A stretch of 64,000 nucleotides of DNA from positions 5,142,317 through 5,206,316 of the forward strand of contig RPFO01000213.1 in assembly GCA_009746045.1 (NCBI GenBank), in the 5' to 3' direction. The notes under the pieces are model-generated. The model searched no databases. It was not told the origin of the DNA and saw only the letters and a list, made by a program, of their open reading frames with translations. This DNA comes from Mesostigma viride (lineage: Eukaryota > Streptophyta > Mesostigmatophyceae > Mesostigmatales > Mesostigmataceae). Shown here in pieces: positions 1 to 11,369 of the stretch. The first letter of the stretch is position 1. The number at the start of each line of letters is the position of its first letter. Position numbers and translations under genes: made by a program.

Positions 1-2813
1 CCGCGATTTCTTGACCCTAGGTCACAAGTCATGTGCTTATTCACAAATGGTTCATGAAAAAAATCTGGCTTCTTGCACGAGCTATGGGCAACATATGCAG
101 GCTCTGTGAAACAAAACTCAGGCCCATTGGGCCACTGGAGCTATTTTTCATTAGCATCACAATTACAACGCAGTACAACGCAGTGGGAAACATGAGAGCC
201 CTTGACAACATTACGCAATTAACGACCCGAGCCCCATAAACGGGGCCATAGTGAGCTTGGAGGGTCAAAACGTTGAAAATAGGTGTTGTATAAGTTATAC
301 TGCATCAAACATGCATCAAACATCATGACTGGATGACCTAATATGACTGAATCAGGCAGCCATAGCCAAAGCATCATCCACTCTCACAACGTGTTGAGCA
401 CATGCCTCGTGGGAATGGAGGTGCTGGGTTTTCATTCCATAACGCGTGCAATACTGAAAGAAAGAGGCACGTGTAATGCAAGGCTTGGATAGGTTGAGTG
501 ATCCATGAGCTTACATGCAGGCAAAGATGACGCTGGAATGCATGCTAGCAAATGGTGGCAAGATGCTAACAACACATGATTATACACCATGATTATGGGC
601 ACCCAGCTGATCTTCTTGCACAATCAACGCAGTATAAACCATCAACATCCAATCCTCACGATATATGCACGGCTTGACGACGTATACAGCACCTAAATAC
701 TGCACAACTGCAACCTGCTATGGCTGACATGCAAGCAACGTCGAGTAGGATGGCGGTCTTAGAGAGGCTGGGCAGAGGTCGGTAGAAATAAGTGGAAAAC
801 TGGCAGAAACTAGGTAGAAACACGATATACTTACGCCTGCAAGCACTATTGAGCCGGTGGCAGAGGCCATTTCCAGGAAAATACAGCATACCGTAGCAAT
901 AGCCACGGTCACGCCTTACGCTATTTGCAGGCACCATCATGCCCGGAGCTACCCAATAAAAGTCTGCACAAATCTCGGTTTAGCCGAGAGTCCGGGCGTT
1001 CGGAATGAATAAACATGTCTTAACCCATGGTCCGCCGATGTGGTCAAATTTGACCACAACACACGTAACGTAACTGTACCGCGTAATTCCGTGACCTGCG
1101 ACGTAAGTGACGTAACGTAAATATGTCCGGCGGGTCGGGGCAGACCCAACCTCAATGAAAATGCATAGGTTGGGTAGGTAATTGCGCCATAGCACAGTAA
1201 ATACCACCACTTTCTTGCAGGCAGTCACGTGACTTTTGCTAACATTTTTTACCGTTGCGCGCGCGCATAGCAAGATATGGCTGTCAGCGCGCCATTTTGT
1301 GGCAATTTTGGGTTCCGCGGCTTGAAATGGGTCAGATGATGACCCCTGAACGATGATGCATTATTTTGGTACGTCAAGAATGATCAGATTTATGCTGTTG
1401 AGGAAATACGCAGTGGCTATTACCTCTGTCTTGGTAGTCACTGTCAGACGAGACGTCCCGTTTGGTATCGCCGGTTTCCTTTGGTTCTTGGGAGTTTCCG
1501 TCTGCCTGGGCCTCCCGCGTCTTTACGAAAGTCCGCTGCGCCATTTGCTGGGGACGTGGACGCGTTAGACGTCATCTTTGCACATATCTTCAACATGGTA
1601 ATGATGACAGATGCATGGATAGAGCGGCTATGGCCGCCTCTCCCACTAGTAGCTGCATACGTGACGTATGAGCTTGCCGGCCAGCGGAACCCGGCCAGGT
1701 CATGATCGAGGCAGGTACGGCAATGCGTTTGCACGTTGTTTGCAGGGAAACTCGTACGTCCTTACATGTCTTTTGATGAGTAGGATAGTGTTATTGCAAC
1801 AGCTTTCCATGCCTGCTCTAGGAGGGGTATTAGCCATTATGGTGCACAATTTGTGGCACTTCTTTGGGGGATAACGTTCAGTGATGGCAAGTTGGCGTCA
1901 TGTTTGGATTCCAGCAGGTTTGGCACTCTATTGTGGTCATTTATATTGCATAATTGTATAGCATGGCATTTTTCTCCATTTGGGGTGTTCGTAGTCATGT
2001 GTCAATATGAGCATGGTGCCGTGTGTAAAATGCAATTCTGAGTGCACCCCCCCCGTTGGGGGACCCCTGAACATTCTAATAAAAATATCCAACCATGATT
2101 TTGGTGTTTAGAATCCTCCCCCGGAGAAAAGGGGGGGGGTTAACTTTTTCTAACACGAAAAAGTTCGTCTTTTGTCCAACTTTGACTGAAGATAACATCC
2201 AGGGCACTGAATGGACTCGTGATATTATTGCATATTCTGAAAGCCCTTGAAGTGTAGATATTCCTGGCATCTTGGTTGAGGGTGTTTGGAGTTGTGGTCT
2301 AGGAGTTATGATTTTTTTCATTTTCAGGGGTCAAAAAACCAAAAAAAGTGCTGGCGGACCATGGGTTAAGAAGTCGAAACACCATGGAAATACCAAGCAT
2401 GGTGCCGCAGCAGACCCGAGTCTTGACGTAATAATATGTATGCCGGTTTCCAGGGTTTCCGCATGAAAGTTGGGTGAGAAACTGGAAAAAACTACGTTTC
2501 CTTTGCCCCAGTACCTCAACAAACTCGTAGAAACCTAATTATCAACCTTTGAACGCATCATCATGGTCGTGCTACCCAACAGCCACTGAAATTCGCGCGA
2601 AAACTGGCGAGATCTACCTGCCGCCATCGCCGTCGTCTTCACCTTCGTCCCGCGAAAATGCCTGATTTCAGTGGTACATATTTGTTTGCAGCTGTCACAA
2701 AACAAATACCAAAAATACCAGGATTTTTTCTTGAATTCTATGAGATGTTTCTGACCTATCTTGAAAGTTTCAGACCAAAAATCGCATGTTTAATAGGTTT
2801 GCCACGTGTCAGA
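1..2813. other. No recognised gene
   Basis: Short open frames only, none with a recognisable domain or splice pattern. It holds one exact 19-bp inverted repeat (1018-1036 and 2353-2371) that could mark the ends of a short decayed element, and short homopolymer runs near 2046 and 2130. I see nothing else that can be supported. Confidence 0.5.
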
Positions 2814-2870
2814 TTACAACGCGCGATACATCGCGTTCTAACCCTACAACGCGATGTATCGCGTTGTAAA
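2814..2870. repeat. Twin short palindromes
   Basis: Two near-identical hairpins lie side by side. The right one has 9-base arms CAACGCGAT and ATCGCGTTG around GT. The left one has the same core with an extra CG. They lie just outside the truncated end of the element X fragment. Confidence 0.6.
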
Positions 2871-2880
2871 AAAACACGGG

Positions 2881-3554
2881 TTAAGGAGTGAGCGGATGGA
2901 GGATTCGGTCAAGGTGGTGGTGAGGGGCTGGGGGGGGCAGAGCTCCTCCATGGAGCGTCCAGGGAGGGAGAAGAGAGCGTATTGCTGAAGGTGGGGGCGG
3001 CGGAGTTTGAGGATGGAGTCTAAATTGTAGGTGCGCCTCTGGAAAGCATTGACGACGCGACCCTGGATCGATGAAGAGCTGCTTGCACAGTTCCGTAAGC
3101 GAGGCCGGCGCGCGATCCAAAAAACACGCAGGCCAGGATGCGATCGCGGTCGAGCTTGTCAAAAAAGCCGGGCTGGCTGGCGTCAAAGTCGTACTCCTCA
3201 GAGTTCGGCTCGGCAGGGCGACTGCGCTTGGGCTCAGGCGACGCTGCGGGCGAGGCGGGCTCGGGGGGCTGGGCGCCCACTAGGGCTTGGCTAGTGGCGT
3301 CGCTGCCTTCTGGGCCCGAGGGCGAAGCTGCAGCCGGAGCTGCAGACGTGTTTTCAGGGCTTAGCGCAGCCGCCAGGCTGCGTTGCGCGGAGGAGCGTTT
3401 GCTTGCCATATATTGCGTAATAGCGTCGGAAAATTATATCAGCGTGTGCGTCTTAGAAAGACGAAGCGATTGTGACATTCACGGCCGAATTCGGTGCCCA
3501 AACGTGAAAGTTATGAGCTCCGCCGTCAGCCATGGCTACCTCGTGGCTCGTGGC
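2881..3554 (-). mobile_element. Element X, 5' fragment (copy 1)
   Basis: Reads on the minus strand from a 5' end at 3554. The first 145 bases are shared with the copies ending at 35262 and 47663, and all three stop matching after the same GTGGC. Downstream comes the start of ORF1 (ATG at 3409). Homology is lost near 2881, so the copy is 3'-truncated. The related full-length unit is at 45665-47663. Confidence 0.75.
3020..3409 (-). pseudogene. Element X ORF1 N-terminal fragment
   Basis: Starts at ATG 3409 with a Ser/Ala/Pro-rich N-terminus (MASKRSSAQRSLAAAL) that closely matches the ORF1 starts at 35116 and 47515, followed by a PKRSR basic patch and the conserved FFDKLDRDRI segment. The frame shifts near 3060 and the ORF1 signal continues in another frame to about 2890. 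No coiled coil or RNA-binding part remains. It is a broken retroelement gene, not a host gene. Confidence 0.7.
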
Positions 3555-4464
3555 GCAACATCCATGGGGATGCGAGGATGGCGGATCGAATTGAGCCGTG
3601 TGGCTGGCTGTACCTTAGGACCTGCACAGGGCGAGTGCGCGATGATGACTCCTCAACGGGAGCGCACTCAGCTGATTAGTTAATTATTATGGAGTTGATG
3701 ATGACGTCTTAAAGCAAAGGCCCGGGCACATGGGTGCTGAGGCCATGTGCGTGGTGAATGACCGTGCACGGTGACTGCATGCGTCACGCACATGCATGAG
3801 TACCAATAAACTGAAGGAACCTTTGCATGACCCGGCTCTACACACAGTGAGCATTCCGGAGGGAGGGCACCCTAGCTCGTCTAGCTTGCCAGCTATAGCT
3901 TCTCTCACTGCCATATAAGCGGGCATGAGGACTCACAAGCAGGCCAGAGATGTCGACTCTCTCAGTCCTTCTGCATATCATGGTGCAGGCCCAACTAGAT
4001 GGGCCGGTGCTGGCGGTGCAATACAACCAGATGATGGCCAAAAAGTAATGGTTTTGTTAGCCAACCAGCAAACCAGGGTTTGAGTTAACAAATGTTAGTT
4101 TCGTTACCCTGGCTGGTTATAAAGTACAGCCGGCCGATGAAGGCCCGTCTTTTCGTTTTTATACGTTGGATACATATCAACTACCCAGGTGAGCACTGTA
4201 CATAGAGATGTGGTAGTTACATGCAGCTTGTCCTCGCGTGTTATAGCATTAGCCTCTCCTTTTGATCTCCCTCTGGGCGGGCACCCACATTGCGACTTCA
4301 AGAATACATCCTCCTCAAATCAAAATGGCGATGGGACCTATGTCCCTGGCTTACCATGGACTCACAGTGCATGCTCCACGCGGTACTCTTTCTCGACTCG
4401 CTCCCATAACGAAATTCTACATAGTACTACCATTGTGCATTCCCCAATGCTGCACGGTCCCAGT
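3555..4464. other. Intergenic, no gene seen
   Basis: No supported coding sequence. The stretch next to 4464 is the expected 3' UTR side of the minus-strand sulfotransferase gene. Confidence 0.5.
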
Positions 4465-6760
4465 TCAACACGCTGGCCCGCCCAAGTGCGCCATCTGGCT
4501 GCGATAAAGGCCCCACGCGTACTTGTACAGCTCCATGCTGGCCCAGTTGTCCACCTCGATGTCCTTCCGTAGCTGAGGCGTGAGCACCGACACGTCCGTG
4601 AGCGGGTGAGGTGTTGCGTTCTCCACGACCGAGGACCCGACGGCACGCCGGCGCGGGCACGGCCGGTCCCCACACATGTACGTGTTGACTCGATCCAAGG
4701 GAACATTGAGCATTCGCGATAGTAACGATAACCCTTCCTGGAGCCGTTCAGTGATCCCGACCCAGCTCAGCTTGGCGATGCGCCACTTGGCGATCTGCAG
4801 GTGCAGCGGCGTGACGGGCGGGAGATGAAAGGCCGTCGTGTTGAGCAGTTCGAACTCATGGATGCCGAAAATAGCCGACGGCTCAGCGGTATCGTACACC
4901 TGGCGGTCATCGCTACGGGCCAATAGGAAGCGGACCTCTGAGTTTGAGATATCGGCGAGCAGGCCGCGGAAACGGTAGTACCAGTCGGAGAAGGCGTATC
5001 GGTGGGATAGGGCATGCCCTGGCGCGCGCACGTTGTGGCGGCAGTAGTTATAGACGGAGAGGATGCGGGTGACCGGGTGGCGGAACGCGCACAGGGTCGC
5101 AGTGGGTGGGGGGGTGAGGGACTCCAACCCCGCGTTGCGTTTGGCCATCAGCGTGGCGTGACGGGGTGAAGTGGAAATGGCGTGGAGGTCGCTGTGGGAC
5201 GGCGGGCGGAAGAAACTGAGCAGGCGGCTGTTGGCGCGGTTCGAGTATCGGATGAGGATGTTCTCGATGCTGCTGCCGCCCACCTGGGCAAGGGTGGCGG
5301 AATTCGACAGCAAAAAGTGTGGCAGTGGCTAAAATTGAGTGGCAACAGCGAAGTGTCACACCAGCAAAGCGTCACAGGGGCAAAATGTGGCAGTGACAAA
5401 GTGTGGCAGCAGGAGCTTGGGGCTTTGCGAGGGGGGAGGAGGGGGGGGAGAGGGAGGAGGGAGGGAGGGAGGGAGGGAGGGAGGGAGGGAGGGAGGAGGG
5501 AGGGAGGGAGGGAGGGAGGGAGGAGGGAGGGAGGGAGGAGGGAGGAGGGAGGGAGGGAGGAGGGAGGGGGAGGAGGGAGGGAGGAGGGAGGGAGGGAGGG
5601 AGGAGGGAGGGAGGGAGGGAGGGAGGGAGGGAGGGAGGGAGGGAGGGAGGAGGGAGGGAGGGAGGGAGGGAGGGAGGGAGGGAGGGAGGGAGGGAGGGAG
5701 GGAGGGAGGGAGGGAAGGAGGGAGGGGGGGCATGCTCTAACCTTCTGAGACTTCTGGAGTGTTGTTCCTTTACATGGCCCAATGGTAATGCGGGATGCTG
5801 TTTCTGTGTGAATGAGCGGTGAATGGCCAGAAAGAGCCCAGCGGAGCCCCTACCAATATAGGGTCATTACTAACATCTATCAGTGTCATTACTAGCATAT
5901 GCCTTGATGGAGAGGTCTTGAAGGGCGGAAACAAAAGGGGCGCCTACGGTCACCTGTCACCAACAGAACCACAAAGTATGCGGTGGTTTGCTTGCAGATA
6001 ACCGCACAAGACAAGAGAGGCGCAGCGGTGGGACCAGGAAGCACAAAGTCCCTGCTACAAACCGCTTGACCTCCTGAGAGTGTGGTTCGGTGGGTGTTAG
6101 GGACAGCTGTCACGCTTGGCAAGCCAATCATGATAAAGGCTGATGCTTACATCGAGGCTAATGCTGACGGGCTACAAACAGACCGGCCCTTGAAAAACCT
6201 ACGAGATCCCCATGCGGGGTATTCAAGTATCAATGAGACAACCAGCGCAGGCCTTGATTAACTCATGGTCAAAGGGGTAGGGGGGCGATGTTAACTGCCC
6301 TAGCCTTTTGTGCTCCCTAATTTACCTTTGGCAGGTGGTAGAAGACGATGCTGGCATTCTTGAACTGCTCGAGTGCAGGCGGCTTCAAACCACAGGCGGC
6401 ATAGTTGGGGAGTAGCGGTCCAGTGTCGCAGTCAAACGGAGCACAAGGTTGCAGCTCGTCAAAGTCGAGGGTGTAATTGCGGGGAGCTTCGAAGTTGGAG
6501 TCAGCTCGGGATTTTCTCCTGATGCGCCCAGAGTGCCGGCGCGGCTCGCCGGGAGCCTGCGCGGAGGCCGCGGCCGCACTGCCCTCACTGTGCGGAGATG
6601 CCGGTTGAGCTATAATAGGCCCTTGCGCTCTTGTCCCCTCGACATTCGCTCGTGCATCTGGGGGACCCGAAGCTTCCAGGAAGATTAGTCGCCTCGATGT
6701 TGAGTGATGGCCCAGAAAAAACAAGACTATGATTAGCAGGTGTTGGCGATCTAAATGCAT
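4465..6760 (-). CDS. Type II membrane sulfotransferase, two exons
   Basis: Transfers sulfate from PAPS, probably to a carbohydrate in the Golgi lumen. Spliced model: exon 1 6760-6326 (145 codons), intron with GTAAAT donor at 6325 and CAG acceptor at 5284, exon 2 5283-4465, phase 0, giving 417 aa. Residues 8-17 (LLIIVLFFLG) form a signal anchor after a short basic N-terminus, followed by a disordered stem to about residue 100. The 5'-PSB loop is rebuilt across the junction (HLPK then VGGSS, residues 142-150). The 3'-phosphate-binding motif is FRHPVTRILS, with Arg213 and Ser221 correctly spaced. The C-terminus is Cys-rich near 330. The 1-kb intron carries a (GGGA)n array. The substrate cannot be read from sequence. 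Marine green algae make sulfated polysaccharides, so a cell-wall or extracellular glycan is plausible inference only. Confidence 0.87.
5304..5410 (-). repeat. Degenerate repeat next to intron acceptor
   Basis: On the sense strand of the sulfotransferase intron, short units resembling CTGCCACACTTT recur about four times and run up to the acceptor segment CCGCCACCCTTGCCCAG. The acceptor itself looks like a diverged unit of this array. Confidence 0.5.
5448..5726. repeat. (GGGA)n microsatellite in sulfotransferase intron
   Basis: About 280 bp of GGGA/GGGAGGA units with occasional phase slips, plus strand. The long open frames it creates in all phases (Gly-Arg-Glu or Leu-Pro-Ser repeats) are artefacts. 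On the sense strand of the host gene it is pyrimidine-rich (TCCC). Confidence 0.95.
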
Positions 6761-7436
6761 TCTTGTAGGCTGGGCCCGTCATCGCTTCTTGCAGCTGATG
6801 AGGATGTGTCGCGTGGTATTACCCAGCAGGTTACCGGGTGCGAAGGAATGCCATGGCGAGTATCGTACTCAGTCTAGCATTTCCATTGAGAAAACAGCCA
6901 GTAAGGATGCCAGTCAGGAAAAGCACTGATACAAGGACAATTTCCCTGGTGAAGCCGGGATTTTTCTAGTGTCAGTCGCTAGAGGGAAGTCGGTGCCAGA
7001 GACGGAGGTAAATAAGATGTGTGTAGCGCCATCAAGGAAAGAACAAACAGACTGCCGCTGGAAGCCTGGCTATAAGAGGAATGCTAAGAACTCCGATCCA
7101 GCTCAGTGACCAGTATAACCTAGAGCTGCAGAGCGGCTCCATGATCAAAGATAAAAGATGGTGACGACTCTGACACCGGCATTACCCCGTGGCCGTCTGC
7201 CTCCGTCTATATGCCTACCGGTAAAGAATGTATTGTCAAATTATCTAGTAATAATGGAACCTTGCATGATGCCAAAGGCATGGGTTGACCCAGGGTTGAC
7301 CACTTGACCTAAAGCATGCAGTACAGCAGTAAGCCTGCAGTACAAGCGAGTTTTGCCGTGACGGGTGAGCGGAGACGCATACCTAAATACGGTATGCCGT
7401 CAACGCTAGAGCTAAACATCTCGACAAGACGACAAC
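6761..7436. other. Intergenic, upstream of sulfotransferase
   Basis: Presumed promoter and 5' UTR side of the minus-strand sulfotransferase. No coding signal, repeat family or clear core-promoter motif was found. A short element R-like piece (GAGACAACCAGCGCAGGCC) lies nearby at 6235-6255, inside exon-flanking intron sequence. Confidence 0.4.
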
Positions 7437-7935
7437 ATGCCACGTGTCTCGGTGTCAGACGGCAGCGAGCCAGCGACAAGTAGATTCCCTAAACATATGA
7501 AAGACCAACCCACCCTCGCAACGAGACAGTCTTTAATTAAGGTCCGCGAGGAGTATACCCACGGCGGCGTAGTCCGGCGCTTTATATACCTATGGAATGC
7601 GGCTATGCGCCGACACTGACTGGCTGTTGGCTCAGGAACAACACAGGGTGTGGGACCCAGGGCCCAATAACGACAAGCCCAGCCCACTCCAGCTTTTTCA
7701 TGATCTACTGGGCCGTAACCAGGTATCATTCACCATTATGCCCCACGGCGACATGATGACTCGGGTCCACTGGCTTCCCAGGTCAAATAACGCGCCCTAT
7801 TAGCCTTTCACCTGTCACCTCCACACGTGTGTGTGCCCACCTTCAATTAGGATTCGCTGATACTCTTTTCCCCTCTCACCTCTTTGGTCCATAATTGGCT
7901 AATAAAAATATACCCATTTCCCCGAAAAAATCGAA
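7437..7935 (+). mobile_element. LINE-C 3' fragment
   Basis: Codons at about 7495-7801 match the C-terminus of the LINE-C ORF2 at 54240-54541: GGVVRRFIYLWNAAMRRH, then after one stop the conserved HRVWDPGPNNDKPSPLQ and the terminal NAPY stop. The following 130 bp resemble the LINE-C 3' UTR and end in the shared ACCCATTTCCCCGAAAAA. It is severely 5'-truncated and carries at least one in-frame stop. Confidence 0.8.
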
Positions 7936-7976
7936 CCCACCCTTGTGGCGGTATGTATGGAGTATTGACTACATAA

Positions 7977-8640
7977 CTCGCTGTTTGCAACAAGCCCGGA
8001 GCGAGAGTGCAGGGGGTGGGCGGGGTCAGACCCCCCCCGCCCCCCACCCCTGGTCAGGGGGGGGTTGAGGGTCCAACCCCCCCCCCCCCCCGGGTACTGG
8101 TCGAGGGGTAGGGGCGGGTCGAGACCCCCCCCCCCCCGGCCTACTCCCAGGAGGCGCTGGAATTAACTGGGTGACGTGCATGGGTGATGAGTTGCGCACC
8201 GCTATCGGCCATGCAGGGAAACTGCTGGCCGTGGCGACCGACTGGCGAGTCATGCGAAGCCGCCAAGACGTATGACCCAAAGTGGCGGGTGCGCGGATTG
8301 TGGTGGGGAAACTGGGGGGGGATAGGGGGTCCAACCAAATGAGTAAGGTGGAGAGGAGGGGAGGAAGCCAGGAAGGCGGGGGTAGGGGGGAAAGTGGGGG
8401 TTGGGGGAAATAGGGGGGGGGGGGGCGGGGGGGCACCCCCCCACCCCACCCCACCCCATTGACCCCCTGGTATGAGGGGTGTGAGGGGGAGGGGGTGGTT
8501 CGAGACCCCGCCCCCCCATCATCCCCCCCCCTCGAGGGGGCCGGGGGGGGGGGGGGCGGGGTCAGACCCCCCCACCCCCCCACCCCTGGTCAGGGCGGGG
8601 GGGGGGGTGCACACTCGCTCCGGGCTTGTCGCGAACAGCC
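7977..8640. repeat. G-rich inverted-repeat element
   Basis: The ends are imperfect inverted repeats: left CAAGCCCGGAGCGAGAGTGC, right (reverse complement) CAAGCCCGGAGCGAGTGTGC. The interior alternates runs of 7-15 G and C with GGGGTCAGACCCCC motifs repeated near both ends. It may fold into hairpins or G-quadruplexes. Pro/Gly-rich frames here are composition artefacts. LINE-C-like tail sequence lies on both sides (7915-7935 and 8722-8752), so it may be an insertion between or within LINE-C tails. Confidence 0.6.
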
Positions 8641-8760
8641 AGAAAAGGTATATGTACATAACAAGGACATCAACATCGCAACGCTGGCACGAAATATAAT
8701 TGCTAGGAAAATAGGAAACAAACAACACCCATTTCCCCGAAAAACAACAACAACTAGGAA
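8641..8760 (+). mobile_element. LINE-C tail remnant
   Basis: Contains ACACCCATTTCCCCGAAAAA followed by CAACAACAAC, the same terminal sequence found after LINE-C at 54634-54660 and near 7915. No coding part is attached. Confidence 0.5.
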
Positions 8761-8891
8761 ATCATGGCTTCCGCACTCTGCTGCCCGCGCTGCAGACGGG
8801 TGCCGGCTTGCCAAGTGGTCACTTTTTCTGTTTTTCATGAGGTCATTTCCCGAATGTTGGTGAGGCCATAGATAGTATCAGTGCCCATTAA

Positions 8892-9590
8892 GGGGAGGGT
8901 CCCACGGAATTGTATAAAAACTGAAGCCTCTTAATAACTACAGAAATGCAACTGCCAACCACTGAATGATGATTGGGGGCCATAAACATGATGTTTGGTT
9001 GGGCATGCATACCACCACTTGTTGGGGGTACTACCCCCAGCCATACACCGGCTATGTGCTAAAAATAGAAAAAAAACCGCTGTTTTGGGCACATCTTGCC
9101 CAGAACAGTGGGAGAACTAGTTGCATGCCAAAAGCACAACCCCTATAAAAATGTCATGGCACATGTTTTCTACCTACTTGGATCAACAAAATCAGCACAT
9201 CCCTTCATGTTATTAATTTTTGACCCTAAAAAAGCGTTTGAAAATTAATAACATGAAGGGATGTGCTGATTTTGTTGATCCGAGTAGGTAGAAACCATGT
9301 GCCATGACATTTTTGTGGGGGTTGTGCTTTTGGCATGCAATTGGTTCTCCCACTGTTCTGGGCAAGATGTGCCCAAAACAGCGTTTTTTTCTATTTTTAG
9401 CACATAGCCGGTGTATGTGGGTGGGGGTAGTACCCCCAACAAGTGGTGGTATGCATGCCCAAACATCATCAAGGAGACAACCAACATCATGTTTATGGTG
9501 GTCCCCAATCGTCATTCAGTGGTTGGCAGTTGCATTTCTGTAGTTTCAGAAGCTTCAGCAGTTTTGATACAATTCCATGGGACCCTCCCC
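8892..9590. repeat. Long near-perfect palindrome
   Basis: Left arm 8892-9220 and right arm 9241-9590 are reverse complements over about 330 bp with few mismatches, separated by a 20-base loop (9221-9240). The right arm carries about 20 extra bases around 9468-9487 containing AAGGAGACAACCAA, which resembles element R. Outer ends are GGGGAGGGTCCCA and its complement. There is no coding capacity. It could be a foldback transposon or hairpin-RNA locus. Confidence 0.9.
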
Positions 9591-10009
9591 AGCCACCCGG
9601 CCCAGAAGAATCTCCGGTGCTTGCCACTCATTTGCGCTCGCGTTCCAACTGAAGGCGGGCCGCAATTAAGCTACAAGCCTCGAGTTACTTGACCTTGAAA
9701 ACCGTCTTAGTTAGGTATCTAGTATATATAGCGTCCGCGGCCCGTGCTCAGTATCTATTGCCGCAACTGATACTGCGATACCGAGCCCATTCCGCCACCC
9801 CTTCAGTTTTGCAAATTCACGTGGCAATCTCGTCTTCAATAAAATCGGCTCGCTGCCTACAATCTGCCTACCTTAAACTTTTGGCGATTCCAAGCCAAGA
9901 AATGCGCGATTGGTGGATCGTCGTCGGTCGGTCTTTCCCGGCCCGGCCGCGACTAGGCGCAGCCGGCCTAGTCTACGCAGGCACACATAGCACGTGGAGC
10001 AACCGTCGG
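9591..10009. other. No recognised feature
   Basis: No repeat family or gene identified. Short open frames only. Confidence 0.4.
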
Positions 10010-10256
10010 TTATTAAATTATAACACTCCGTTGGGAGATCATGTAGCACATATTCCTTCCTGGATGGGTGGAGGTGGGCGGAGCCGCGGAATCGAACTAA
10101 GCTAACTCTAACTACTAATAAGCTATCTAGTCTAGAAAATCCTAACTACGCTACTCAGCAAAGCGCCCCTTCCGCTTGGGGGGAGGGGGCTTGCCCACAG
10201 GGGCTGGCGTGTGAGCCTGGACAATCTTCTGCCACCTCTTCTTGTTCTGCATACAG
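10010..10256 (-). mobile_element. LINE-A 3' end fragment
   Basis: Minus strand: last codons of LINE-A ORF2 (KRWQKIVQAHTPAPVGK, then a Pro/Lys/Arg-rich tail and stop near 10150), then the LINE-A 3' UTR with the conserved ATGTGCTACATGATCTCCC and AT-rich tail near 10015. Same arrangement as 12950-13350. Confidence 0.8.
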
Positions 10257-10462
10257 GCCGGTTAGGCTGAAAGACTCCAAATAGTGTCAGGCTGAAATAA
10301 CTTCTGTGTTTGATTGATTTTTCGAGTCCCATCTAAGTGAAAAAAGTTTAGAAATAAAAAACTGAAAAAGTTAATGTCTTCACATCCAGAATTTGACAAA
10401 CTTTGCTATCAGTTGTGAGGGTTGATACTTGAGGGTGTAAGGATCTGAGCTTGCACAATCCC

Positions 10463-10583
10463 GTAAGTAAGTAAGTAAGTACTTGCGTGTCATGCGCAAT
10501 TCATGCCACGGAGTACTATGCTAATCTCATTAGAAAAATAATTACACAAAAGTTTAAACAAATATCGTCTGCATCATCCCCCA
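10463..10583 (-). mobile_element. LINE-B 3' UTR fragment with (ACTT)n tail
   Basis: The reverse complement of this segment matches the 3' UTR following the LINE-B ORF2 stop (20735-20861), including TCTAATGAGATTAGCATAGT and the terminal ACTTACTTAC tail. No ORF is attached, so this is a dead-on-arrival 5'-truncated copy. Confidence 0.85.
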
Positions 10584-10589
10584 ACCGTT

Positions 10590-11139
10590 ATGCTTGAACT
10601 AGATGGGGACAAGCCCGCAACTCCAGCCAATAGTGTGGCTGTTAAAAAAAATTTGCAAAAATATTCATCAAATCAGAAATCAGAAATAATAAATATATAC
10701 CCGCGGGGCATCATAGTCGAAATTCCCATCAATCTGGGAGTTATTCACAAATTTATAGCTGGCGTTACTGCAAATGAACTAAACCTGGACATAACTTGAC
10801 TTCCTGAACAATCTACTTGGGACGTCAAGGATCTGAGATCACTTTTGCCAAGCAGTTTTTCATGCCAGATTCAACTGCTGAGAGGGCGGCCGCGAAATAT
10901 ACCGGCTTGCCAGGTAGAAATCCGTATGTATGTTCCTTGCAGAAATCTGAGTTGTTGAGTCAAAGCGGCTACAACTACTAGTACATATGTAATTTTTTCT
11001 GATAGCCCCTTCAGCAGTTGCTGCATCTGTCATGAAAAACTGCTTAGGAGATGTGTTTTCAGAATCTCGAGATTCGGTCACTATATATTCCAGGAAATCA
11101 TGCTGACATTGCATGTGGGGGTCACTATAGCCTAACCAG
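10590..11139. other. No recognised feature
   Basis: AT-rich sequence without a supported gene. Minus-strand open frames run through it, but no domain was recognised. Confidence 0.35.
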
Positions 11140-11260
11140 CCTGTAGCAGTCCAAGCAAGAGAAAGGGAGTGAATGCGGTGTTCAAACTGAGCTGGAACCA
11201 CTGCTGGTAGGTCGGCCAGCAACATCTGGATGTAGTTCATGCATGGCAGGTTTACCCAGC
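11140..11260 (-). mobile_element. LINE-A fragment, inverted
   Basis: The minus frame reads IQMLLADLPAVVPAQFEHRI and continues HSLSLAWTA, the same segment as plus-strand codons around 13030-13110. It therefore lies head-on to the LINE-A copy that starts about 100 bp further right. Confidence 0.75.
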
Positions 11261-11369
11261 GTTCTAGGAACCATCGGTTATCCGTCATCCTAACCATGAA
11301 ATTCACAGGGAAGCAAGCAGTATTCAGCTCGAAAGTAAGCTCGAGGTACCCTCCGTCCTCGCCGATGCC

